64,000 nucleotides of DNA from positions 14,615,660-14,679,659 of the forward strand of contig OZ018414.1 of NCBI GenBank assembly GCA_963969595.1, read 5' to 3'. Of the stretch, positions 33,110 to 45,869 are shown piece after piece; position 1 is the stretch's first letter; each line of letters starts with the position of its first letter. The position numbers were made by a program, and so were the translations under genes. The notes beneath the pieces were generated by a model. That model was given only the letters and a program-made list of their open reading frames with translations, did not search any database and had not been told where the DNA came from. The stretch is from Neckera pumila. Taxonomy: Eukaryota > Streptophyta > Bryopsida > Hypnales > Neckeraceae.

Positions 33110-33789
33110 TTGAGACAAGAGTCTAGGGTTCAAATATGAGAACTTCAAATATTGAGAACTTGTGCAATAAAACCAAATTTCAAAACTATCAACCAAAATT
33201 GTGTAGCTGAAATCGCAAACTTTGAAAACCCTATATAGAATTTGATAGAATTGGGTATCTGAAGTTGGAAACTTTGAGAACCTCATACAAAGGACCATAT
33301 TTGGAAACAAATGATATAATTATACAACTAGAATTTCAGAACCCCAGATTTGGAGTTGCTTGGTTGAAATCACAAATATCAAACATTGAAATCGAACCTC
33401 TTGATCAAATTGCAGGACTAGACTTGGAAACAAACTACATTACTTCCGCAGCTGAGATTTTAAAGTCTGAAAATTCCAAATCAGGAGGAGCAATCATGAG
33501 ATTTAGAAATGAACTACGGAGTTGCACAGTTGAAATCATTGTGAACATTGACAACTTCTTGCAAGACTAGATTTAGAAACAAACAAAACTTATTGTTGTG
33601 GAGGTGTGGAGCAGAAATTGCAAGCTCTAGAAACCTCCGATCCGATCACTTAGAAGAGCTAGCAACCATGATATTTGGAAATAAACGACAAGATTTCCAT
33701 CGCTAAAATCAAAAACATAATCGTTGAGAATCTCTCGCAAGACGGAATTTGGAAACAAGCAAGAAAAATCATTGCAACATTGAAATTGC
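33110..33789 (+). repeat. Degenerate tandem modules upstream of the 33790 gene
   Basis: The block GGAAACAAA or a close variant (33300, 33426, 33503, 33574, 33674, 33752) recurs every 70-125 bp. It is accompanied by GTTGAAATCNCAAA and CTTNGAGAACC blocks. One stretch (33265-33570) is open for 101 codons but has no motif. The array runs up to the start codon and probably forms promoter and 5' leader. Confidence 0.5.
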
Positions 33790-36700
33790 ATGCTCTGTGA
33801 ACCTCCAATCTGGACTAGAAGAACAACTATGAAATTGGTTTGCTCCGGGGTGCGAAATTGTCGTGAGGAGGGCAACGTATGGCCTATGAAAGCAGGTCAA
33901 GAAGAAGAAGAGCATGCGAAGGTTTACCCGTTCACTGTGTCTCTCCCTCGCTATGCTTCATGGAGAAGCTATGTGCGTATTCTGCTCTACCAACTGAAGT
34001 CTTGCACCCATTGCAAAGCAGCCGTGGATGCGTTTCCCATTTCTACTCTTCCCAAAGTGCACAAGTTGCCAAATGGCAAGGTTTTGATATTCAAAGGGCT
34101 CACGAATTGTGCATGTGATCACAAGTCGGACTTCTCAAGAAGTGACAATGGTGCACAAGATGGTAGTGCGGAGAAAATGTGCAGCAATCCATTGGTAAGT
34201 GTTCATAACATTGTTAAGCAAGTCAAAAAGGTCTCCATACTCAGCGAATGATGTATATATATATATAAAAGTGTATGTATATTCTAGTGATAACAACAAC
34301 ATTGCAGTCACTTTGCAAGCCATTGAAGTAGATAGTGTTAGAGTTTGATCATAGCATTTTGAACATTGGTGTTCAATCACAAGACTTGTCTAGCTTTTCA
34401 TTGTGAACAATTAGAGGTAGTGTATATATATGTATATACTAGCGACAACAACGACATTGCAGGCACTTTGCAGGCAACTGAAGTTGATAGTGTCAGAGTT
34501 CGATCTTAGCATTTTGAGCATTTACATTCGATCACAAGACTTGTCTAGGTTTTCATCGTGAAAATCAAATGAAATAATTGGATGATCTTTCTCTAAGATG
34601 AAAACATGACAGCTTCTGTGATCGGAGTCATGGCAATGTGTACTTACATAATGCAATGGTATGAGTCTTAATATTTAATGGAAAATGATCAACAAGATAT
34701 ACTTGATTCAATTGCACTAGTCATCTAATATTCTATGGAAGCATTCATTTTGAAGGGCTGCTTTACTTCAGTGACCAAGTTAACCCAAGAAAATTAAAAA
34801 ATTTGGAGCACTCCTATTGGGAAAGATGGATCATTTCTAAGCTCTTTGGTCATGGGAATTCTTCAATTATTTAATTTTCTTGGCTTGGTTCCTAATGTAA
34901 GGAAATCCTTGTGCAATACTATTATCTTCATGATTCAAATCAAATTAAATAAACTATTTCCCAAGAAACAACCTAATACTTTTTACCTTAAGAAAATAGA
35001 AACCAATAAGCTACAGTAGGATCTACTTCATACAAATGTTCACCAAAGACACCCATTTTGCATTTGTTATAATTTAGTAGAGAATATTTCTCAGTTTTTA
35101 GACTTTTCAAGCACTTGAATGTCATATATTTTTTGCTTTCTAAAATATTTGATTTCATGTTTTGCAGGTGGGTGCATGTGATGAATCAACTACACATCAT
35201 CACCAATCACTTAGCTCCTTTCATGAGCCTAGTATAGAGGAATATGACATGGTTAGTATAGATCCCAATTGTCCCAAACATGGAAGGTATAGTCTAACAA
35301 CATGGCTCCAAAAGGAAGGAGCAAAGGTGGTAGGAATGAAAGGTAAAGCAATATGCCAAATTTATTCAAAGACAAAAATAAGTCAGAATAATCACACTAG
35401 ACGGATCAAACAAGTTCATAAAAGAGGTAATTTGAGTAGAAGTGCACAAATGAATCTCATATGCATTAATATCAAAGAAGTCCTATAACCTTTAATTCAC
35501 AAACAACCATAGAAAAACAACTTCATTAAAAGCCATATCCATTCTTTGTTTTTTGTTTTCCATTTTGATGCCTGTTTTTAATATTTTCTTGCTTCACCAC
35601 TAAATCACTCGTGATTGAGATTGTTTTAGGCAACTTACATCCAGAATTGATTCTTGGAAAGAGTGGTCCTTTTATTGTTTATTTAAGCATCTATTATTTT
35701 CTACCACCAACCTTTAGATTTAAATAACCTACCACATATTAGTGCTTTCAATCATGTGATGAACTTCTCATTGCAATGGAACCAATCTTGTCAACTGGGT
35801 ATTAATTATGCATTAATTTTAATGCAATTTATCCAATCTTATTGAAATTACATACATTTTTGGATAAAAGTTGCATTAAAAGCAGAGCAAACACACCACA
35901 TATCAAGGAAGTTTGAAGAAAAGTTCATAGTGCAAGCTTTTGCCAATAAATAAAGATAATTATCATTTTTCTAGTTGTTCTAGATTGCCTTGTTGTAAAT
36001 TTTGGAAGAAAGCCTTTCAAATATAGACTACCTAGTTGGACATCTTTTAAACATGGATGTTCCCCGTTTGTGCAGATAGAACTAGGAGGTCAATCTCTTC
36101 AAATTTTTCAACTTTCATATTGGACAAGGATGTGGTAGAGAGGCCATCAAGAGTGGAAGTATTCTCTACTCTTAGAAAGCACAGAAACAAGAATTTGGAG
36201 TTTAATGTGTTGAAACAAATTGAAACAAACACTACAACAAACCCATCCATATTGTTTCAAAAGCAACCCAATATTCTCTCAACTTACGATCATCAAAATA
36301 ATTTGGTCTTAGGTCCTAAACAAACAATCAACTCAAAGATACAAGTGGCACATTTGAGTAGAAAAAACCAACTCAATTCTGAACAAGGTCTTTCAGAGTC
36401 AAATGACAACAAAAGAATGAGTGTAAAAATCACATCCATGGAGAGGGAGAAATGCGAAACACCATGTGGGAAGGATTTAATACCAATTTCAAGTAAAGGT
36501 CTTGGCAAAGACGCAAGCAAGTGTCCAAAGACTTACACCTCACAATATAGAAGAATGTGCCATCTCAAGGGGTTAAACTATAGAAATTGTCTTGATACTT
36601 GTAATGAGGTAGTTGAAGGAAACTCCATAAATATACAACATGGAGCTATGTCAAAGATAACCATAGAATCCAAGATATCATCTGTTGCACAAGAAAGTGT

Positions 36701-37556
36701 TTATGAAGAAAATGATAAACTCTTCAATGGCACAACTATCAAGTTAAGAGGAGATGACACACAAAGTACATCTACAACACCAACTAAGTTTACTAGAGAG
36801 CAATTGGCATATAACCTATTTGAAATGAATGAACTTAAGCAACCCAGACAACAACTAGAATGGATTGAGCATGACAATGATAAATTGGTCAATGAAACTC
36901 AAAACATTTTTGTTAGAGATGAGCCAAGCACATACACACCAACGTGGTTTACAATAGAAGAACATCAAATGGCACATGACACGATTGCTATAGATGAGGT
37001 AGAACAAACCAAACAACTCAAATGTGTGCAACATGAAAAGGTGAGTTTGGCCAATGAAACTAGAATCAAATTAGTAGATGAATCAAACAAATGTGCACCA
37101 ATTGGCTTTTCAATAGATGAGCACCAAAGAGTCGTGAGTGACATTTGTAATTTGAAAGAGCCTAGGCAAAATAAACAACGATTGGAATGTATTGAGCATG
37201 AAAATAATAATTTGGTCGATGAAACAAGCACATGTACATTAACAAGATTTACCGTTGAAGAACAACAAATAGAAAGCAATATATTTGATGTTATGGAATT
37301 AGAAAAAACTCAACAGAGACTTGAAAAGATTGTAGACATGGCAAAGTCTTTACACTTGGGGTTGAACAACCATCTTCATTATGATGATTTACGAATGGAG
37401 AAGGTCCGTCTTTCAAAAGCACAAGTTCTCGAAAGAAATGAAGCTCAAGAATGGCTATCAAACGTGGCTATTGAGAGAGCTACAAACAAGATTTTGGAGA
37501 CGTGCCATGGAGGGAGAGTCCATCAACTTGTGCAAGCTTTTGAAAGCATCAAGTAG
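33790..37556 (+). CDS. Repeat protein with C-terminal domain resembling plant calmodulin-binding domain
   Basis: Three exons, 33790-34194, 35168-35426 and 36076-37556, join at GT-AG sites (phases 0 and 1) to encode 714 residues. The ends ATTG|GTAAGT, TTTTGCAG|GT and TTTGTGCAG|AT are good splice sites. Residues 436-646 are four tandem units of 54-55 residues (starting about 436, 491, 545, 600) sharing N/DET, F(T/S)xEE/DExQ and a QRLExIEHxN helix. Residues 661-713 (EKVRL, ERNEAQEW, VHQLVQAFES) resemble the EKV.L...ER.NAEEW...V..LVEAFET pattern of the plant calmodulin-binding domain (Pfam PF07839). Calcium/calmodulin regulation is therefore possible. The N-terminal 430 residues, including CTHC near 72, are not recognised. 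An in-frame stop precedes the ATG; a second ATG 13 codons on could be used. The protein is rich in Asn, Glu, Gln and Thr, and codons are AT-rich. Confidence 0.6.
34252..34575 (+). repeat. 155-bp tandem duplication in intron 1
   Basis: Two adjacent units inside the first intron of the 33790 gene share TATATATA, GACAACAACNACATTGCAG, CACTTTGCA, GATAGTGTYAGAGTT and CACAAGACTTGTCTAG in the same order, offset by 155 bp. They are roughly 85-90% alike by eye. Confidence 0.75.
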
Positions 37557-38719
37557 TGGTTTCCTTTTAGCCAACTATTGTTTATAAAAATGGTTGACAA
37601 AAGAAGATTTATGACATCATTCAAATTTGATTGCATGCACTCTGTTCTTATAACAGTTCGGAATTTTTTTCATTTCATTGTTGATTTGTATTGAGCCTAC
37701 TTGTAAAATCTTGCCACCAAAGAATTTCAACAACTTTATTGAAGGTTAAAAAAGTTGTTAATAATATAGCCAAATACATGGGATTTTTTTCTCTCACTAT
37801 CAATATCTCATAGGACACCTTTGTATTATCACTATGACCATACTGTTGGAATTCAATACTTAAAATAAATGTATGAAATTATGTATAATTAGTCACAAAA
37901 CTATTGAAAAAAGATATTGAGAGAATGTTTGAAATTAAAATCTTTCAACCACCAACCAAAAATAACAATATATTATATTAATATGTTGTTATTGAAAAAA
38001 ACACATGTAAAAGCCAATAGACTTGTTGTAAGTTAGGGGGTCTATTAGGTAACCAACTACTAATTAATTTGTTTTTTTAACACAAAGTTATATATTATTT
38101 TATTCAGTATAAGTATCAATTGCATTTGTTCATGTGCTATCATTGAATATATCAAGGAGTAGACACTTTAAGTGTCTTATGTAATTCCAAATTCCAAATC
38201 ATAATTAATTTCTCAAAGGTCCAAAAATTACAAAACATCTTGAGTTGGATGCTAGTTCCATTTGTCTTTTTAAGAAAATTTATTTAAATATATTCAAAAA
38301 GTAAAATTGCTTAAAATTGAAAATTAGTTGGTAAATGGTCACTTAATAAACCCACTATATTACACCCACAAGTGGTTTAGTCCTTTGGTCTTGCAACAAT
38401 GTTAGTTCAGTGGTGTTCTAACTATTGGAGACTATAAATTCTTACTTCATTAAACTACCATGATGTAATTTCTTTTCAATAAATAAAAAGACCTTCTACA
38501 AATCATGAAGGAATTCTCACTTGTTGGTAGTGCTTCAATAAAATAATTAGATGTAATTAATAAGGTTACAATCATCTTTTCAAATTTAATACAAGTATTA
38601 TACTAGAAAAGTATTTTTATATAAATACACTTCATTGTTCATAAATTTATGAGCTGTATAATCTTCAAAAACTAGGAGGCTTCTTAGGCATGCACAATGC
38701 CTAATTATTCTATTAAATC
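37557..38719. other. 3' flank and AT-rich spacer
   Basis: It follows the stop codon of the repeat-protein gene. AT-rich, no further gene. It probably contains the 3' untranslated region. Confidence 0.4.
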
Positions 38720-39641
38720 TTAACCCTAAAGAACCAACATGTGTTTTTTGGTCGTATAGAATTTTTGGGCAGGTACGTAGGACTAGAGATTTCCATATTT
38801 TTGGCTGAAATTTTAGTGGAAGGTGGGGCGAGAAATACCTTTCATATGCACCAAATTTCATGACATTTGGAAATACGAGTCAAAAGTTATGGCATAATAT
38901 GTTATTTTTTTTTGTAATTGGGTAGTCTGGGCAGATAAAAAAAATCACTTTTTTTTAAAACAAAAATTTGAAATTAGTTTTCTATAGTTATATATAGGTA
39001 AAAGCTTTGAATCATCCCATTTTGATCAATGAGTCAAAAATTATGAAGCTTTTAAGTTTGCGGGCAATTATGGATTCTTTACTCTAAAATAAACTTTGAA
39101 GTCCTTTATCTTACTCAATTTTCAATATTTAAAAAATAATAAAATCCTAGGATGTAGATTATTTATTACAACATTGCTACCATTGGAATTAGCATTTTTC
39201 AATTCCATAATTAAATTCTTGGCAATTTGTATTTTGAATCATTCCCTACTACTATGTACTTACTATTTTTCCTATATGTTGTACAATTCTAAATGAAGTG
39301 AAAATTTTTAAGCATGTAGCCAACTTATCTAGGAAAAAGAATGCAAAGAAGCACCATCATTTTAGACCATTTTTCGTCAAAAAGTGAGCTTGTGAAGTGC
39401 TGCTGCCCTGTTTTTGCAGGGCCAAAAAAATGGTGTTAGTGAATTTGAATGCTAATATATTGCAATCCACGTGATGGAAATTCTTGAAATTTTTAACATA
39501 TGTTTTCAAGTCACCATACTACAAGATCCTATAATTACATGTGTCAATATTTTTTTTTTTCAAAAATTAGATACTTGTACTAAAAATGGCAGTTTTTGAG
39601 TGTTTTAGGTGAGAACATAGTCATAGAACTTTAGGGGTTAA
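38720..39641 (+). mobile_element. TTAA-family MITE (piggyBac-like), second subfamily
   Basis: TTAA-CCCTAAAGAACCAACATG at 38720 and GAACTTTAGGGG-TTAA at 39641 bound 922 bp. The body matches the reverse complement of 1235-2070 and 57829-58794 (GGTACGTAGG, AAATTTCATGACATTTGG, AAAAGTTATGGC). This subfamily shares only the ends and the AAAGTTATG blocks with the 62355 subfamily. Confidence 0.8.
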
Positions 39642-41343
39642 AACATCTATATTATTACAATATCAAAAGATTCAAATTAAATAAACAGAATATATATTAA
39701 TGCATTCCTTAGTGTCATGGCAAATTTATTGCAAAACATGTATCTAATTATTTTATATACAAAAAATTAGCAACTTCAAATTCAATTTCTAAAGGTCCAA
39801 TGATGATTAAACTATATTTTATGATTGGACATAGTATATCATTAATAATATAAAAATCCTTTCAAATCATCTAAAATATAACACTCCCTAGAAATAACCT
39901 TATAATATAACAATCAAACTACTATAATGTATTAACCTTCTCACGATCATTCAAAGTGAATGAGACATTTGCTTCAAAAACTTGGTCTTGGCATTGTAGC
40001 ATAAATGTCCAATGAATGATGGAATAAGAATTTAGAAGGTAGAGTACAACTTCTCTAATATTTGCATTAAGAAAAAAATGTCAAATAGTCTATAAATACT
40101 TAAAAAATATCCATGTTGCAAAATATAAAGAACAATAATTTAGGTTTTGCCAAATTAATTTGGAAACACCATAACTTTGAATATTGAGAATACCCATTGA
40201 ATCCTCAATTCATTAGGACTAAAATTTAGGAAAAAAATCATTCTTGTAGACTACATTCTAAAACTATTCTAATTTGCAAAAGTGAAGGTTAGAATTAGAA
40301 ACACTAATTTGAAATCCAAATTTAAAAAACTATTTTAGAAAAGTAAATACAATGAAATACAAACAATAGTATAGTACTTGTATTATGAACAAATAATGAT
40401 AGTCACTGTGATGCTTGTTTTGAATTAATTCAATAATTATTAGAACTTATATTTTTATTTCAGTACCCACCTCAACCATACATATATTTTCTAGACCAAT
40501 CTATATGGGCAAACAATATGGGTTAATGGCATATGTATTTTGTATCCATGTTGTATGTATCCATATTCCATATCTATACCATACCATATCCCATCCATAT
40601 ATCAAAATGTCCATATCCATATCCATATCCGTGTTTCTTATTTTTCAAGATCAATGGTGTCGGAGGGGAGAAGGGGAAATTATTTTTTGAAGATCAACGG
40701 CTCTCATTTTTTTTCAGTGAGGGGGGGTTATTAATTGCAACCTGGAGTGTACCCATCTTTTCACTGGATAGTGTAATTTGGAAGCTAACACAGAGAGCTT
40801 GGAAGTGCAATAATTAACTGAATTATTGTAATTAATAAAAAGAAAGTATAAACTAAACTTGGACGGTGTTTCTTAGTTTGAATCAAATACAAGAAATGGA
40901 CTCTTTGCAAGATGCAATTGAGTTTGACCGAGGCACATCCGGTTTTTTGGATGCAGGGGTTAATGCTTACTTTCAAATTGAAGTATGAAGACAATTAATA
41001 ACAACGAGAAGAAAAACCAATGTCTCCCTACCAGAAAAGTCTTGCAACCACCAAAACTTCGAATAATTTTTCAAGCGATTTAGTAGCACGCTATATTCTT
41101 GGATGAAACAATGGATTCGATGAGCGTTTGAAGGATAGTGTGCTGTAAACTCTTATTCTGTCTCTCAGATCAAACAAGAATGGTTGTTTTAAGTTTGTCA
41201 CCAAGGCAGAGTGGGGTCTCTAAGTAAGCAATGACGTGCAACTATTTCTACAATCTCTTGTCAAGATCAACAAATGGGATTCTGACCTACCAAGAGCAGG
41301 AAGTTGCAGCCCAAATAGCAATATATGTTTCGACTCTAAGCCG
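39642..41343. other. AT-rich spacer with CCATAT microsatellite
   Basis: No gene is seen. A TCCATA hexamer tract runs loosely from 40553 to 40632 and is purest at 40610-40630. The last few hundred bases should include the 3' untranslated region of the minus-strand gene ending at 41344. Confidence 0.5.
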
Positions 41344-43183
41344 TCATTGGGAAGCCGCCGACCTCTGAGCGAAGTCCTGCAAACGTTTGATTTTAGCATG
41401 TAGTTAGTTTTCAGAGCATTCCTCAAAGCTAACCACAAGAAAAAATCGAATGTAGCTTTCCAACTCAACAAATAAAGTCACGGTTTCACTCACGAAATGC
41501 ACAACTATGACCAGCTTGCAATTGTTCAGTCAGAATTCATTATACAATACCAGAGAGAGAACCAACCTGCTGGACCCGTTGAGAGCATTCCTTAAAGACT
41601 CTCACTACCTCGGCACATTCCAAAGGACTCTGCATCCACAAGATTACGGATGTCAGCCTGGGAAACGCCAACCTAGGAAATCAACTTGAATTGGAAATAT
41701 TATGGTTTGATGGTGTTCATCCTCATAAAAACATCCATCTCGGCCTCCTACATATTAGAGATAGTCCAAATCAGCAGACGATGATCTGTTCAAACCTTGG
41801 TAGAACCCCTGTAGCACTGCAGGCATGACTCCTTCTCAGTCTGACAAGGGATTGGATGCAATGGAGCCCTGAACACCAATCCACCGTTGTAGGGTATCAG
41901 ATAGATGATCAAAATAGCAATCCCCTTGGCACGTAAGGTTACACTCTAGAAATTAAAAAAAAAAAATAGCCATCGTGACAATCGAATTTAACCTCTAAGT
42001 GACCAAATGGGCAAAAGAGGCCGCTTCCATTTCAGCTGCAGCTGAAATAAATAATTTGGGAAGCTCCAAGGAGGGAAACAAAACGCACCAATAGACAAAA
42101 AAAAGCCCACCACACATTATCGGACAAAAGACATGATTTGGAAGTTGCTATAATCGACTATTAGCATTGATATTTCTAGCTTAGGAACTTAGGGGTTAAA
42201 TCTAGTAGATGCAAAACCCTTCTGTACTACAGGATATGACGTCTAAAAGTTAACGAGGCTTTCAGTACACTAAGCACGCACCGGAATTGTTTGTCTAGCA
42301 GGTCTTGGGCAAGCTGCTTCACTTTGTCCAATTCCTTCTCTTCCTGCTTTTGAATTTTTTCACCCAATTTTTCCTGCGTCGAGCCAGTACTTCAGTTTTC
42401 AATCAGAGAATGAAACAAAGGACTATTATCAGATTGTGACGAAGATTTCTTACGGCTTCTTCAAGAACCTTGTAAATGGGAACAAGGTCGTGCGTTGGCT
42501 TGGGCGGCTGTTCTAGTGCTTGTTCCTTGGGAATTCCAGGAAGGGACGATAGAAATCCAGGATAATATGGCAGTTGAAGATCTTGTTTCGAAATCTTCGG
42601 AGACTCAGCTGGCTCACTGCTTGGTTTAAATGGGGCAGGTCTCTGGGTTGGCTTCCTTCCTTTCACAGACTGCTTTCCTACGATGTTTTCCCTCGTAAGC
42701 TTGTGCATCAGCTCAGACGTTACCTGACAAACCCATACAAATCGTTAGAATCTCCCATTAAGGTATCCTAAAGCCATTAGGGATCTGCACCCGTACACTG
42801 TATTGACCTCAGTTGCCAACAACAACTCATCTATTCATACACTCATCTTAGAAAGAAAATGAGGTTGTCTACTGTCCATTCAAAAACGGTCTACACTTTG
42901 AATGATTGCATAAGAAATCATCATACATTGAGTGCGAAACATTTGATCTGAAGAGAGTTTGGCTCTTGTACCCCTCCAGTGAGCTCTATACTAATCTCCA
43001 AATGACAGCACACTCCTAAATACTGGTTGAAATGCTTAAAGAGACAGAAAGATTATCCTCTACCTGACCTACAAGGAAAAACCAAAGCCCTTGCAATCTA
43101 AAACCCACTAATATCATTAGGCGAATGTCTGGAATGAAGAAGCAACTAACCTGCAAAGAGAAGGCATCATGTGCAGGCGCCAT
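41344..43183 (-). CDS. MIC19: Twin-CX9C coiled-coil protein, MIC19/CHCHD3-like MICOS subunit
   Basis: Six minus-strand exons join in phase: 43183-43151, 42723-42454, 42373-42282, 41868-41796, 41629-41567 and 41376-41344, giving 187 residues. Residues about 98-131 form a charged coiled coil (EKLGEKIQKQEEKELDKVKQ). The C terminus is a CHCH fold with Cys140-x9-Cys150 (CQTEKESCLQC) and Cys161-x9-Cys171 (CAEVVRVFKEC). Such proteins are imported into the mitochondrial intermembrane space, where MIA40 oxidises the paired cysteines. MIC19 joins MIC60 at crista junctions. The coiled coil followed by one twin-CX9C domain, with YRAP-like FRAPLHPIPC between them, is the MIC19/MIC25 layout. An extra Cys147 is present. 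There is no N-terminal presequence, as usual for this class. The ATG at 43183 (MAPAHDAF) opens a very short first exon. Another CHCH protein cannot be fully excluded. Confidence 0.78.
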
Positions 43184-44060
43184 CTCTTTCTGAGTTGATA
43201 TCCTGCCCACGCTGAATGCGAAACGCGTAAGCTTAACTTGCACAACTAAAATGACACTAAATTGTAAATCTAAGAAAGTTATCTTGAAAATCGTGCAACT
43301 AAAAGTCGATCACGAAAGAATGAATAGCAAAACCTGCAATCGCTCCAGAAGGAATGAGAAAACTAATTTTAGGGTTAGCAGGAACCAAATTGGTAATACT
43401 CAAAGAACAATTGAGAATGTCAGTTGAATCTCAAAAGAATCGACGGCGTCAGAAAAGATACGACGGTTGGTTTACTGTGTCTTCTTGTGAACTATCCAAA
43501 CAATGCACCAAAACCCACTAACCATCTTCTTACACAGAAAGACCGCATTGAAAATTCATTGAACATAGCTCAAGAAAACTTTCTATCTCAGCTCATCCAT
43601 ACTCGAATCAGGGTTTCTAAAGTCGAATTGCACTGCACTTTCTTTCACGAATTTCCGAGCGCCACAAAAGCGATGCCCACGCCATTCGATACTCGGCGAT
43701 CGTAAATTGCAAGGAAAAATGCTTCTTATGTTTAACAAAATCCCAAAACAAAACAATTCAAACAAACCCACATAACTCACAAAACCCCGATAAACTCACA
43801 AAACCCCAAAACTCATTATAAATCTACAGAGCGAGGAAATTCAATAATATTGAAACTTATGGTATGTGCAACGAGCACATTCAAAGAGAGTGAGAAAATG
43901 ACACCTGATAAACAGCGACGAGAAGTCGCAAAAGACTTCGAAATTGATGAATGAGCGGAAAATTCTCCGTGAAGCGAGGCGAGGCGAAGTGAGGGATACA
44001 GAGGTATCGGAGACGATGACTTGTTCTATGACGGAACTGTACACCCTAAAAAGGATACAG
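43184..44060 (-). other. Upstream/leader region of the MIC19-like gene
   Basis: On the minus strand a splice acceptor (GTGGGCAG before GATATC, near 43204) precedes the ATG by about 20 bases, so the leader is probably spliced. Composition is higher in G+C around 43960-44050 (GGCGAGGCGAAG), a likely start region. No TATA box is obvious. Confidence 0.4.
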
Positions 44061-44112
44061 CACGTTCCAAACGGAATGCCAACTGAAGGTGGGAATGGGT
44101 GCCTCTACCTTA

Positions 44113-44196
44113 TACTACCTCTGTTTCTAAAGAAGACCTATGTTTGCTTTTAAAATACAAAGGAAATACATGTCTTTTCCATAAACAGAGGAAGTA
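44113..44196. mobile_element. Short Stowaway-like MITE
   Basis: Left CTACCTCTGTTTCTAAA and right (complement CTTCCTCTGTTTATGGAAA) termini flanked by TA (44113-44114, 44195-44196) bound an 82-bp near-palindrome. Confidence 0.6.
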
Positions 44197-44359
44197 TAAA
44201 GGTAAAAAAAACATGTAAGGTAGACACAACCATTTCCATCCCTTAACCAATTCCATCATCTTGTACTAATGGAGTACATTCTAGAAAGAAAATGAATACC
44301 ACTTGTATATGAGGGAGGAGTTCTGAAAGGGACGGGAATGGGGGCATTTATTGTGACTT

Positions 44360-44585
44360 TTTGTGATTTTTCTTGTGCTGCCCGCCATTTTTTTAATTTC
44401 TGCTTATTGTACCATAACTTTTGCTTTCGGGCATCAATGGAAATAAAAATTATATATTCACAAAGCTCTTGCAAAAATACACAACCTCAAAAAATCACAA
44501 AAAATATCACAAAAAATTGAGACAATAGGAACCTGCCCAGACCCAAATTGTCCCCCGCGGGGACAACCGGTCCTTTAGGGGTTAA
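44360..44585 (-). mobile_element. TTAA-family MITE, truncated
   Basis: The right end CCGGTCCTTTAGGGG-TTAA (44582-44585) and the subterminal hairpin TTGTCCCC...GGGGACAA match the 62355 subfamily, as does CCATAACTTTTGCTTTCGGG. The other end is lost. Confidence 0.7.
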
Positions 44586-44988
44586 CTAATGAAATGAAGA
44601 ACAAGAAGCCTAGTTTATTATTCACTATACATATAAAAGAAATTCTAAAAATTGAATATTTTATAGAAACTTGAAGTTGACTAGGTCAAGTCCAAAAAGA
44701 TATTGAACTTTTCATTGAATCTATTGAATTCCAAGTTGTTCTTGAGTAGATCTAATACATGGAAAGGGCAAGGTAGTTGCACATGAAGTCTTCCTTCTCT
44801 ATAGACCCTATCCTTATTTATGTGTGACATCCTATATCTATTGCAACCTCCTACTTTTTATCACTCCTTAGTTGCTATTAATAGTCACGTCCACTTGTTT
44901 TGCACTTATTATATATTTGAAAGGACACATAGCACATTTGCTATAGTCATTTAATCATAACATGCATTAAAAAATTGTTGCCTAGTCC

Positions 44989-45869
44989 TTAACCCCTAAG
45001 AGCCCAAGGCCTTTTCTACCTCAAAAAACACCCAAAATTGCCATTTCTAGAGCATTCATCAAAAAAGTTCGAAAATTTGATTTTTTGGGAATATAACCAT
45101 TGAATCTTGTAGTTAACTTGTGTGAGAACATGTGGTAAAAATTTCGTGAGGTTTGAACGTATAGATTGGGAGATATTTGCATTCAAAGTCTGTTTTTTGT
45201 TTTTTTTCTACTGTGCCCGAAAATTTCAGATGCCTTTGACCGCCATTTGCTAAATTTTTTTCCACTACAGACTTCCAATTTATAATTTTTTCTTATGGGG
45301 GAACATGTTAGGCATGTGCATGCCAATTTTCAAGGCAATCCAAGACAATCGCGATATTCAAAAAAATTAAAATTTGCCACTATATAACAAGAAATGACAC
45401 TACAATAGGCCATTTTCAAAAAAAAATCCCATCACACATTTTTTTGATTTAGGAAATCTAAATAGTGGATTGAAAGATGCACTTGTATTTTAGAAGTAGG
45501 AATTTTTTTTTTTGAAAAATGTCAAAATCTCTAACATCTACAAGCTCCGAAAGCCTCATGTGACCTCCCAATAGGCACAACAATAGCCTCTCTTGCCACC
45601 TCTCCTCTCTTGCCACCTCTGCTGCCCCCTTGGGAGTCAAAGTCAGATTCCTGAGGGGCAGCAGATTCCTGAACTGAAAATTTTATTCAATCCATCATAA
45701 CTTTTGGAGGGTAAGTTGGAATTTGATGAAATTTAACTTCCCGCGAAGCTAATGAGATTTCCTATCTTCCAAAAAAGTTTCAAAAAATCATGTAAAAAAT
45801 TGAGGTCACATGAGCTTGCCCAAAGTACCAAATAACCCTTGCAGGGACACTTGGGCTTTTAGGGGTTAA
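44989..45869 (-). mobile_element. TTAA-family MITE (piggyBac-like)
   Basis: TTAA-CCCCTAAGAGCCCAAGG at 44989 and GGGCTTTTAGGGG-TTAA (45866-45869) bound 881 bp. The copy is inverted relative to 62355-63291 and similar to 61307-62221 (GCCACTATATAAC region differs; TTGACCGCCATTTG is shared). Confidence 0.8.
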
